DNA of 25,515 nucleotides from Reticulitermes lucifugus (lineage: Eukaryota; Arthropoda; Insecta; Blattodea; Rhinotermitidae): NCBI GenBank assembly GCA_026260175.1, contig JAKCWW010008711.1, forward strand, positions 1-25,515, in the 5' to 3' direction. Below are positions 9,915-18,913 of this stretch, one piece after another (the first letter of the stretch is position 1; each line of letters opens with the position of its first letter). The position numbers and the translations under genes were made by a program. The notes under the pieces are model-generated. The model was given only the letters and a program-made list of their open reading frames with translations. It made no database searches and had not been told where the DNA came from.

Positions 9915-10193
9915 AAAGTAAAGTAAAGTTCACCCTAGAACTGGCCATGAAGGCCCAGATGGGGAGTACAGGTACTCTTTCCTTAACCTCGGCGCTAGAT
10001 GTGGGTGGGCGGTTAACGCCACGCCCCGGCCGCTTTACCCCCCGGAAATAACCCGGTACCCATTGTACAGGAGGTTGGGTAGGTCCCAGAGTCGGCCTGG
10101 ACGGGTGCTGAAAATCTCACCCCCACCGGGAATCGATCCACGGACCGTCCAACTCGTAGCGAGTCGCTACACCGACTGAACTAACCCGGTCCA
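9915..10193 (-). repeat. SINE B copy, longest in the window
   Basis: On the minus strand it begins ggaccgggttagttcagtcg (box A-like), with box B-like ggatcgattcccgg about 50 bases on. The body includes cccaacctcctgtacaatgg, gggtaaagcggccggggcg and catctagcgccgagg. It ends in a (CTTTA)n tail, seen as taaagtaaagtaaag on the plus strand near 9912-9926. The tRNA-like head plus an unrelated body and a simple tail is the SINE pattern. Confidence 0.82.
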
Positions 10194-10611
10194 CGACGCT
10201 CTTTCAACTGTGTGTTTTACACAGTGTCAAATAAATGAGTGATGTGAATGGTAAAGTGGAAAGGCGTGAGAGGTAGCAAATTTCGGCATGCTTGAATTTA
10301 AACAGAATAAAGTGAGGCTTTCTTGCGAGCGCGCACACAAGAGTAAGAGTCGAATGCTCCTCCCAAAAAGCCGGACTGACCAAAAATACATAACATCATG
10401 TAACGGGTGCTTTGCAAAAAATATCATTACACTTGCCTAGAGGATACAAAAAAAAACACAAAACACCCAGTCAGAGTACTGTCTCACTGCATATAATACC
10501 AGTCATATTCTTCTTGGTGAAATTAGTTCTCTTTCAGTATATGTACCCTCTTAGGAAAAAGAGATTACCCCAGACACTCATTTAGAGCCCAGTAATACTC
10601 GGTAATATATC

Positions 10612-10853
10612 CCAGTGACCGCGCCGTCTAAGGCGTAGGTCTGCGGCCGCTCGCTTGCTGGGATTGAGGGGTCGAATCCCGCCGGGGGCATGGAGTCTCT
10701 TGTGAGTTTTGTGTGTTGTCAGGTAGAGGTCTCTGCGTCGGGCTGATCACTCGTCCAGAGGAGTCCTACCGCTTGTGGTGTGTCTGAGTGTGATCGTGAA
10801 GCCTCAACAATGAGGAGGCCCTGCTCCACTAGGGGCTGTTGCAGCCATGGGGA
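10612..10853 (+). repeat. SINE A copy 2
   Basis: It begins cccagtgaccgcgccgtcta with ggtctgcggccgctcgct and the box B-like gggtcgaatcccgccg. The body has caggtaga, ctctgcgtcgggctgatcac, tcgtccagaggagtcctacc and gtgtctgagtgtgatcgtga. It ends ggggctgttgcagccatggg plus a short A run. No clear target duplication is visible. Confidence 0.85.
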
Positions 10854-11814
10854 AAAATAGTCAGCACAATGACCACTGTCCAAATTGGCAGGATGTCGAT
10901 GTAGTAATAAATAGCAATTAATTAGGACCCCTAGCATGTAAATTGTGTCAGTTCTCTTGGTGGGACTTTCTTGCATGAGGAAGAAGAATTATTGAAACGT
11001 ACGCAATAATAAGTCTATTTTCGAACTGTGGACCCTGAAAATGAAGACACTACGTTCCGTCGAAATGTCGGCAACTATTCGTTCATCTTGACGTCTCGAA
11101 ATAAAAGGTGAATATGTCGATAAACTGTATGAGTTGGGGGAGTTAACATATCGGTTCTCATTTAGCTGTCCAATGCGGTGAGGCTTGTGTCTTGCACTGT
11201 AAAGGTGCTCGTCCCGAATTTCGGCCAAAAGAAAAGTGAGTATAATGACAGACTTTTTATGTTTTTCCCTCAGTAATTCCATGAAACGCAGAGATATTTT
11301 ATTAATTTAAGCGAAGATTGCTTCCTACCGTATCTTTTCCAGTTTATCATTTATTAATAATCACAATTTTCGATTATACTTATTCCGAGCTACTGAGATC
11401 TTTGTTAAATAAATCATAAGAAATGGAATAACAAAAAAAACAATAACAAATTAGTAGAATGTCTGAAATGTGGGCGGATGAATGTTGTTGGTATATTCTA
11501 CATGGCCATTGTTTGTAGCATGTGTGGAGGTTAAGGAGCAGATGGATAAGAATATCCGTGAAAACTTAAAAATGAGACTTGATGAAATGGCTATTTTATT
11601 TACTATCAGTCATTAAAAGTAACTATTGAAGAATGGCTCAAGATCGAAAGGAAAATATTCTGTTTTGATGGAATTATTGCTTTGGAAGTCATTATGAAAA
11701 CATCAGTCATTATGTGGAAAGAAACAAATGTGTAACAAATTTGCAGTTGTTTTCTTAAAACTTAGAGCATAAGAAATTACTTTTATTTCCGGTATCGTAT
11801 ACACTAGTTCATAA

Positions 11815-12145
11815 CAAAGGCAACAGAAAAGGAGGATGAGAATGATGGGATGTGTGTGGCATATACAGAGGGAAAAATGCATATGGAATTTTGGTAGGGA
11901 AGACTGTTGAAAATAGGCCACTGAAAAGAATTAGGAGCAGAAGGGAAGATAATATTAAAATGGATCTTCAATAAATTGGATGGGAGGGACTGGGATGAAT
12001 TTAGGACTGGGATAGTGACAAGTGGCGGGCCCTTGTCAGCACGGTAATGAAACTTCAGTTTCATGATATGCGAGGAGTTTTTAACTGTTTCTGGAAGTGT
12101 TAGCTCCTGAAGAAGGAGCCTGCTGTTTGAAGTCAGTTAACGAGG

Positions 12146-12177
<32 letters not shown>
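11815..12177 (+). pseudogene. LINE ORF2 C-terminal and 3' end remnant with (AAT)10 tail (copy L2)
   Basis: Fragments in shifting plus-strand frames (RRMRMMGCVWHIQREK; EDNIKMDLQ-like from gaagataatattaaaatgga; DKWRALVSTVMKLQ) reproduce the end of an insect non-LTR retrotransposon ORF2. About 75 bases of 3' UTR follow, matching copy L3 (gttagctcctgaagaagg), and the element ends exactly in (AAT)10 at 12148-12177, its 3' microsatellite tail. Minus-strand reading frames over this segment are shadows. Confidence 0.75.
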
Positions 12178-12216
12178 CAATTTGACGTTTTCCACCCCGC
12201 TGTGTGTATAGGCTTC

Positions 12217-12370
12217 AACAACACCACGCGTTCCGTCCGACATAACATGTGTTTAATAATTATTAACACACTACATGTTTCAATCAACCTGATGATGATC
12301 GAATGATTGAAACATGTAGATTATAAATAATTAACTACAGGTTGTGTCAGAAGGAATGCGTGGTGTTGTT
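12217..12370. repeat. Foldback element 3, ~68-bp inverted arms, 16-bp perfect core stem
   Basis: The left arm (aacaacaccacgcgttccg onward) and the right arm ending gcgtggtgttgtt are reverse complements over about 68 bp. The innermost 16 bp, ctacatgtttcaatca and tgattgaaacatgtag (12271-12286 and 12304-12319), match perfectly. The 17-bp loop contains cctgatgatgatcgaa, so the right side assembles hammerhead-like motif 4. Confidence 0.85.
12285..12322 (+). ncRNA. Hammerhead-like motif 4
   Basis: Box CTGATGA (12289-12295), one extra T, helix II GATC/GATT with GAAT loop, GAAA (12309-12312), helix III palindrome ACATGT and A12318 as the cleavage nucleotide. Helix I is poorly paired. The motif competes with the larger inverted-repeat stem in which it sits. 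Confidence 0.4.
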
Positions 12371-12374
12371 TATT

Positions 12375-12400
12375 TTAATAATAATAATGATAATAATAAT
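12375..12400 (+). repeat. AAT-rich microsatellite
   Basis: Imperfect (AAT)n interrupted by one gat, directly after foldback element 3. Confidence 0.8.
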
Positions 12401-12607
12401 TGTATTTTAATATATCGTGGGTCGAATTTGCATGTATCTGATCGTGTTATCCTGGGATCTGAGGTTTTATTGATGTCTTATTTTTATTTCAGTCTGCCTC
12501 CTCTCTCTTCGACATGTTATTCGCATATTAACACATCACTAACACAAATATTCCATCATCACAAAATTCTAGGTTTTAGGTTATTTTCTCTTGTAATCTC
12601 TTACATC

Positions 12608-12847
12608 GCCGATCCCAGTGGCCGTGCGGTCTAAGGCGTGGGTCTTCGGCCGCTCGCTTACTANNNNNNNNNNNNNNNNNNNNNNNNNNNNNNNNNNNNN
12701 NNNNNNNNNNNNNTGTGTGACCATGAAATCTCGACGAAACGAGGAGGCCCAGGCCCATATAGGGCTGTCGAGCCATTAAAAAAATAATAAAAAAAAATAA
12801 AATAAAAAAAAAAAAATAAAAATAAATAAATAAAAAAAAATAAAAAA
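12608..12847 (+). repeat. SINE A copy 3, interrupted by an assembly gap
   Basis: The 5' part (gatcccagtggccgtgcggt to gccgctcgcttact) is intact, then 50 N (12664-12713). The 3' part, accatgaaatctcgacgaaa to tgtcgagccatt, is followed by an A/T-rich tail of about 70 bases. It is flanked by ctcttacatc (12598-12607) and ctcttatatc (12848-12857), a 10-bp target duplication with one mismatch. The missing piece should be the box B and central body. Confidence 0.88.
12664..12713. other. Assembly gap (50 N)
   Basis: A run of exactly 50 N inside SINE A copy 3. Alignment with copy 2 (positions 10661-10786) predicts about 126 missing bases, so 50 is probably a placeholder rather than a measured size. 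Confidence 0.95.
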
Positions 12848-13655
12848 CTCTTATATCAGTGCTGCCATCTTGAACGTTCTTTCTTATTGACATTTAGATT
12901 TAAATAGTCATTTAACAATATAACGAATCAATAGAAATTTTATCCACAGAATTTATCTTGCTACGTTTTTTCATTCTGGCAACCCATAAATTTGGCTCAA
13001 ATAAATTGGTTTATTATTCGCCTCAATATTACTACTGGTCATTAACCATCAATAAACAAAACGGAAGGAAGAAGTTGTTTACAAAGTGCTGATTTGTAAA
13101 ATTACGTTTGATTATACGGTTCAGTGAATTCAAATTACTGCTCAGAAAAGTGAATCCAATTACTTACAATGGAGAATAACGTGAGGAAATTAGTATCATA
13201 TGGCCGCAGCGTGAGTCAGATCGCCTGCACCAGACGTAATACATTGCTTTATAATATTATTTCATATTTCATGACCTTAATTTTTTTAATTTTGAGATTG
13301 CGTTGTGAAAAGATGACAAAGTTTAGTAATGAAAGGCCATAGTTTTAAGTTGTTTTATGTCTTTCATGTTGTCGCTTTATCAAGTAATGAGGCTACTGCA
13401 TATTGATGGTAATGCTTTGAGCGTATTACACTGCAGTTTGAAAGTTAGAGTACAATGAAACACGAGAGGAAAGTGTTGACTCCGTCGTGCAGTACACAGT
13501 ATTACTGACGGCGTTCTTTGCTGTTAAACATTTATTTACGATGTTAAGTACCACCGATAACAGTGCCAGTCTTCTGGACGGACAGTCAGATTTCTTTTCC
13601 CTGCAAGGTTCAGAAGATTTCTCTTCTCCAACACTCTGTGTTTAAAATTTATTTC

Positions 13656-13906
13656 CCATGTCCCAACAGCGAATATTAGGCCAGGACCTCCTCATTATCG
13701 ATGCTTCACGATCACACTCAGACACACCGCACTCGGTAGGACTCCTCTGGACGAGTGATCAGCCAGACGCAGAGACCTCTACCTGATAAGAGACAACACT
13801 CACAAGAGACAGACATCCATGTCCCGGCGGGATTCGAACCCGCAATCCCAGCAAGTGAACGGCCGCAGACCCACGCCTTAGACCGCACGGCCACTGGGAT
13901 CGGCTG
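13656..13906 (-). repeat. SINE A copy 4
   Basis: The minus-strand element starts ccgatcccagtggccgtgcg and has box B gggttcgaatcccgcc. It contains tctctgcgtctggctgatca and cgtccagaggagtcctaccg, and ends with a degraded tail near 13660. The direct repeat tgtgtttaaa at 13637-13646 and 13907-13916 is the likely target duplication. It lies in the intron about 160 bp downstream of the central T-box exon. Confidence 0.87.
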
Positions 13907-14063
13907 TGTGTTTAAATACGGGGAAAATTTACGTATTTCACGAAAGAAAAACTTTCTGCTCGCTTGGGAATTTTGTGAAACCGTAATTAATAACAAGTGT
14001 GGGGTGGGGAATGGTGATGGAGAGCACCTTCGAGGAATTTTTTGTATATCAGAATTTACTCAC

Positions 14064-14226
14064 CTGACCCCTGACCAGGGGTTTCCTGTTGTTAGTCAAT
14101 TTCAACTTATCGAAAGCCACTACTCCCTGAGCCATCCAAAGCTGACCTGTAGCTGGTGAGTCAGGGTGAACGTACAGATTGTGAGGAAGCGGTGTGTCAC
14201 CGTAGCCTGCTACCATCCACTCAGAA
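14064..14226 (-). CDS. T-box gene, exon encoding the central DNA-binding domain
   Basis: Read on the minus strand, the exon gives one base plus 54 codons: [20 protein letters not shown], then [20 protein letters not shown], then LKLTNN and RKPLVRGQ. The motifs [13 protein letters not shown] and FDKLKLTNN are diagnostic of T-box domains. The acceptor is aattttgtttccag, and the donor is CAG|gtgagt, a strong consensus, leaving phase 0. The exon contains no long start-to-stop reading frame, so it is easily missed. The last eight residues (RKPLVRGQ) replace the usual, highly conserved E-L-D-x-x-G-H-I stretch, which is odd. A SINE A copy starts about 160 bp downstream and a SINE C copy about 120 bp upstream, both in the flanking introns. 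Confidence 0.92.
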
Positions 14227-14345
14227 CTGGAAACAAAATTGCGCGTAGTAGTAGTTAGGAGTTACGAATGGGATCAGAAGGTAAAAGCAATAAACGCAAG
14301 TGAGAGGTACTTATGTTTCTTTACGTATTAAAAACTTAGACCTTT

Positions 14346-14610
14346 TTTTGTGTGTGGTGAAGGGCCCCGCAGCAGATGCTACGGACACACCGTGCAACCC
14401 TGTAATGAAGATGATTAGTTTTTTCGTTTTTCCGTGCAATGGAGCACCGGTGAAATGAAACTGACAGGAAAAAAATCGAAGTACTCGGGGAAAATCCTGT
14501 CCCAGTGCTTCTTTGTCCACCACAAATCTCACATGGACTGACCCGGGATCGAACCCGGGCCTTCGCGGTGAGAGGCCAACGAATAACCGCCTGAGCCATG
14601 GCACATCCCT
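14346..14610 (-). repeat. SINE C copy with perfect 14-bp target duplication
   Basis: On the minus strand it starts gtgccatggctcaggcggtt (box A TGGCTCAGGCGG) and has box B gggttcgatcccggg. The body includes gtccatgtgagatttgtggt, gcactgggacagg and gagtacttcg, and it ends gctgcggggcccttcaccac plus an A tail. It is flanked by aaacttagaccttt at 14332-14345 and 14611-14624. Intact boxes and a perfect duplication suggest fairly recent insertion. It sits about 120 bp upstream of the central T-box exon. Confidence 0.9.
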
Positions 14611-15535
14611 AAACTTAGACCTTTGTCTAAATAGTTTACATTTATTGAGATAGTGATTTACAGTTTCCTTCAAGAGCTCTAGTGAGAGTCATTCAGGAAA
14701 AAGCTTATATGGCGTTTAGTTTGCAACTACAAAACCTGAATATGATTATGTCAGAGGATTCATAGTTTAGCGGTTAACATTTCTCGTAAGCAAAACCTTG
14801 GCTGCCACAAATTTAAAGATGATCGCGAAGTTATAACTTTTCTGATATGGTATCTAATAAGGCGGTACAGAGATTTCTGTCAACAGGGAATATAAAGGCT
14901 CCTCCTACGATATGATAAATGCTTCGACTTTGGCGAGGACTACGTGGAAAAGTAATAGGACAGAAGTACAACTGTTCTTATTACAGGCGGAAATAAAGAA
15001 CCCAACATATATGCAATATAAACTTATTTTCTGACCGAAAGTCTTATATAACAACGGATGAGGTCAAAAATTACTTTCAAAGACAGGTGTGTCCACGTTG
15101 GCAAGAATTGCATTTTATATGGGGAAACATGCATGAAAAGTGCCTGTAGTTCTGGCTACAAGCGTTTAAGTGAAGTCCGTCTGTTCCTGCACTGTAGATG
15201 AGAAACGTTTTTCTGCTTCATATATGTTGGACTATCAGCCTTGTGTAATTAAGCAGTACTCTTGTCAATGTTTGAAATAGGTGCTTTTGAAAACAAGCCT
15301 CCCATTTGTGGAAACCGTAAATCAAAAGTGAAATTTTCGGATTTTTTCTTGAAGTTTTAATGGGGTTTTATAAGCTTACAATTTTATCATTATTTAATTA
15401 TGGTTTTACTATGCTGTCAGCAGCTTAAATTCTACAGCTTCGGAAGATAGCAAGATTAATTTACATCACTCAGACCAACAAAATGAACAATTCTGTTCCC
15501 AGATAGTTTATATCACAATATCACTTTAAACAGTC

Positions 15536-15574
15536 TAACATGTTTCGATCCCCAAGGGATCATCTTCAGGGAAT
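15536..15574 (-). ncRNA. Hammerhead-like motif 5
   Basis: On the minus strand: box CTGAAGA (15569-15563), one extra T, a strong helix II GATCCC/GGGATC with a TTG loop, GAAA, helix III palindrome ACATGT and then T as cleavage-position base. Helix II is the best in the window, but helix I is not evident. Confidence 0.4.
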
Positions 15575-16311
15575 CAAATCAAAGTAACACCGCACACAAA
15601 ACTAAGAACAAATACAATATCTGGAAAGAGAATTGTGCATTTTGTTTCTCTGAGTGTTTCTGAATTGGTTATCAAAAATGCACGGTATGAACAATATACT
15701 AGCGTGATTAATGAATACTAAATTGTGGAGATTTGCAAGGACGTGGTTATGGCCTACACTGAAATGTGACTAATATTCTGGAATTTGTCTATATGTATCG
15801 GGGAAACTCCGGAATATATTTTCTGACACATACGTTTCAAACTGACCCAGGTATAGTTCGTATTAAGGATAAACTGCAGCCCGTGAAGACACATAACCGC
15901 AGTCAAGATGCCAAATTCATGGTCTCTAATAACAGAGTTAGCTACTTTAATAATTTTCATTCTCTATACTTAACTTCTGACTATATTAAGGCATTAAAAA
16001 TTTTACTCTCACAATATATGCTGATAACTCAACAAGCTAGCTACAGTGTAACAGTTGGTGTACGGCCGGGCAAGCGGCGTGGTATTAACATCGAAAGAGC
16101 TGGGGAGGAAAGAGGTAGAAGAAAACACTGCAGAACTTCCTCGCTTTGTTAATAAAATAAAAATGTAATTCGTAAGGAAGAAAGGTTACAAGGGCGGGCA
16201 AGTTCTAACACCAGACTATTACCTGCTGCGGTCACTATCAGTGTGTTACGAAGCTGATTATTGCTTGGGGTGTCTTCAGTTGTACAAAATATTGCCCTGT
16301 GAATGGAATGT

Positions 16312-16505
16312 GGGACGGTTAGCCCAGTCCGTATAGTGACAAGTTTAGGGTTTGGAGACCATAAAGTTGTGGTTCGATTCTCGGTAGAAGCGAGACATTT
16401 TTCTGTTCTGGAAAGCCTTTACAACTGCTCCGTGAACCATCCAACCTCCTCTTCGATGATTAGGTAAAAGGAGCTACTTATGCACGGGTAAACCCACCAA
16501 GGGAT
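16312..16505 (+). repeat. SINE B 5' half, divergent
   Basis: A tRNA-like head with box A-like ttagcccagtccg and box B-like tggttcgattctcgg is followed by ccatccaacctcct and then gattaggtaaaagg. These correspond in order to cccaacctcctgtacaatgg and gggtaccgggtt of the long SINE B copy at 9915-10193. The copy is old, and the 3' half is not recognisable. Confidence 0.6.
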
Positions 16506-16562
16506 GAAGCTACTCGTATGATATTTCATTACCCACCATTGCATAACAATTCGTTTTACTAC

Positions 16563-16602
16563 TAAATGTTTCGGCTACCCGTTGTAACCATCATCAGGGA
16601 GT
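16563..16602 (-). ncRNA. Hammerhead-like motif 6
   Basis: On the minus strand: box CTGATGA (16597-16591), one extra T, helix II GGTTAC/GTAGCC (6 bp with one G-T) and GAAA (16572-16569), followed by a decayed helix III (ACATTT). Helix I is weak. Confidence 0.35.
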
Positions 16603-17199
16603 CAATCTTCACAGATATACGCAGCGAATAGTACGTCAAAGAATGGTAATAAGCACATTAATTATTTACAGCAGTAATTGGTATATAGAACCAATAATTT
16701 TTATATAGTTTAAATTATGTATGATATTAAAACACATTACGTTAATACAAAAAATATAAAATATAAAAATCCGTCTCCAAACATCTGTCTTGTAAATTAA
16801 TTCTATTTTGGTAGGGTGGAGACCCCCTGGCTTTGGTATGCGATGTTTATTCCATGAGTAATATCTCTGTATATGTTAAGCAACTACGAGGGATACGTAT
16901 AAAGTTAAGTATATAAAGCTACCTCCATATAGTGCCGAAATTAAGAAGACGCCGTGCTGTATATTCAATACCCTATGATTCTTTATGTCGTGCACTGGGT
17001 TACTTTTAACCTTCAGAGAAATGAAAAATTTTCTAAAGGCACTCTCCATTTATACTGAAATTTTGTTTTTTCTTTGAGAAACCTATCACAATTCTGGAAT
17101 GTATAGCTCCAAATTGTAGTAGGAATAGTGCCTAAGGTAAGCCGATTATCGAAGTATATTCCTCGAAGTACCGAAGAAAACCACGTAATCCTCTGTCTC

Positions 17200-17325
17200 C
17201 ATAGCCTATGCATGGTTCGGGATTTGAACGCGGGTCTACTGATTACGAAGCAGGAGTTCAATTCCATCGGGACGTTAGACAATCCATTCATCAACCCGTA
17301 GGCGTTTCGCCATTGGGTTGAGCTA
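17200..17325 (-). repeat. Possible tRNA-derived repeat fragment
   Basis: The minus strand has a box A-like tagctcaacccaatgg (from 17326 inward) and a box B-like gcgttcaaatcccg near 17217-17230. The distance between boxes is larger than in a tRNA gene, so this is not a functional tRNA. It could be a decayed SINE head. Confidence 0.3.
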
Positions 17326-18055
17326 TGTTGTTAGTGCAATTAGGTCAATATACCACTTTCTTCCGCCCTTAAAAAAAGGCAAAGGCTTTGACTCTATGAA
17401 TGCTTAAAATTCAGGAATTCGTAAGGTCCACTTTTGGCACTACAGTGGCATTTTATATTGTAAGGTTCATAAGGACTGCAATATATTTGGCTTCTCCACA
17501 CTATTCCAGCATTAACTGGGCATGGGTAAGAGATGTTCTGATCTAGGTGGATAGATCTCATAGATAATAAGAATGGCTGGGTCAGGTAGTTGTTTCCACG
17601 CTAGAGTCTGAGTTGTTCGTAGAATAGCAATTATTGGTCCTGTGGGCAGTAAAATGAGACCCAGCAAAGTTCCGAATATCTGGGACAATGGGAAATTTGT
17701 ACCCCAAAAAAAATCATGGCATGCTTGTATGGTGTTTTCCTCCTGGAACAAATAATGTTCTTGACAGATAATCAGAAATTGTCCAGTTGGAATCCTGACA
17801 GAGATACGGAAGTCCTGATTAACGGTTATCGTGATTTTAACCAGTCATTCCAAATAAATGCTGGGAGATAATTTCGATACATGTCATGATCACTTCATTC
17901 CATGTCCCTTAAAATTCATTATTCCTTTATCATCCTAATTTTCGGTACTGTGTACCCTGAGCTGCTGAGAGAGCGATTAAAGAAACCATAAATAAGTAAA
18001 CACGCTAAATTCTTTGTAAGGTCCCGTTAAAATATAAGTTCTGTAGTGGAGCAGC

Positions 18056-18064
18056 ACTTGCCTG
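18056..18064 (-). other. GC-type 5' splice site of the first visible T-box intron
   Basis: On the minus strand the exon ends ACAG and the intron starts gcaagt. AG|GCAAGT is the optimal consensus for GC-AG introns, which compensate for the mismatch at +2 with strong flanking pairing to U1 snRNA. The closest GT (caa|gtgctg) would add RQ and break both family alignment and phase with the next exon. The GC site joins AG to the T at 14226, giving AGT (serine) and the family-standard YVYHSS-WMVAG junction. Confidence 0.85.
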
Positions 18065-18181
18065 TGGTACACGTATCTGTAGCGTTTGTCGTCGACTGGC
18101 ACGATGTCCATGAACACGATGTACGTGGCTGCAGGTTCGAGTCCGCTGAGTCGCACCTTGACAGTGGGAAACATCCGCCTA
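18062..18181 (-). CDS. T-box gene, exon encoding N-terminal part of the DNA-binding domain (first exon seen)
   Basis: This exon encodes 39 full codons, [16 protein letters not shown] through [16 protein letters not shown], the classic beginning of a T-box domain (GRRMFP, MDIVPVD, KRYRY motifs). T-box proteins are nuclear DNA-binding transcription factors. On the minus strand the acceptor is a pyrimidine-rich tract ending ttgtttccccag. The exon then starts with a single T that completes a split glycine codon (GG|T), as expected for GRRMFP. It ends CAC AG (phase 2), followed by gcaagt, a GC-type donor. The next exon begins with one base that restores a serine (HS|SEWMVAG), which is the family order. 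The upstream exon carrying the start codon and the first T-box strand was not found between 18182 and 25515. Identification as a T-box exon is very secure from residues alone. Confidence 0.93.
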
Positions 18182-18197
18182 CTGGGGAAACAAGAAC

Positions 18198-18258
18198 ACA
18201 ACACGGACAACACACAGTTTTACGACAAGTAGGAATACAACACGGACAACACACAGTT
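18198..18258. repeat. Tandem duplication beside the first T-box acceptor
   Basis: A 22-bp sequence (first bases acaacacggacaac) occurs perfectly at 18198-18219 and 18237-18258, period 39. On the minus strand it is GT-rich and lies 17 bp upstream of the acceptor at 18182, in the pyrimidine-tract/branch-point region of the upstream intron. Confidence 0.85.
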
Positions 18259-18511
18259 GACGATAGGACAATACCCTTTAGCCGAGTGAGAAGAAAGGTT
18301 TCAGTTTAAGAAAGATGCTTTTCAGATTTTAACCACTGTGGTGTGATTACATGTGTCAGTGATGTAGATAAACCGTAGGGGGTCCTATCGCGACTCCATA
18401 ATTGAGGGCACCCTGTAATTATTAGAAAACATATTCCTAGATCACATAACAGGGGCCCAGAATACTGCCTTCTGTCAGAAGAAAGAATTAGCCTGAAAGA
18501 ATCCGCAAAAT

Positions 18512-18695
18512 TTTAAATCATCAAACCAAGGAAATAAAAGTATACAAAGAAAATCCTCAATTTTCAGTGCAATGCTACAAAACTGTATCTTCCAAACATG
18601 CAAAAAGTATCAACGTGTATAAAATACAAGAGAGACATTTCTGCATATTGAGGATTTTCTTATACACTGTGTACATTTTTGTTTGATCATTTAAT
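18512..18695. repeat. MITE-like element with ~50-bp inverted termini
   Basis: The left terminus from ttaaatcatcaaacc to aagaaaatcctcaat (18547-18561) is matched in reverse by attgaggattttctt (18647-18661) to tttgatcatttaa. The innermost 15 bp are perfect. There is no coding capacity; the superfamily is not clear. Confidence 0.65.
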
Positions 18696-18895
18696 AACAG
18701 TTTGAAATACAACAAAACCGACAAAAATATTATTATTCTGTGCCTTTGGGGCTCCCCTGAACCATGGTGCTTCCCACAGCGAGTGCGGGGTCTTGATCAA
18801 AGTCACTAAGTTTTGTTATGGAAATGGAGGACACTCCGATGATAAAATGTTTGTTTTCTGCACTCAGCACACTAAGAAAAATGTATTGTATACAG

Positions 18896-18913
18896 ACACA
18901 CACACACACACAC
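18896..18913 (+). repeat. (CA)9 microsatellite
   Basis: Short uninterrupted CA dinucleotide run. Confidence 0.9.

Noticed and set aside
11461..11500. YTNN-like reading as the missing central T-box exon
   Set aside because: Neighbouring codons do not match a T-box; the true exon was found at 14064-14226.
13755..14159. 134-codon plus-strand frame
   Set aside because: It is antisense to SINE A copy 4 and to the central T-box exon; its sequence is explained by those.
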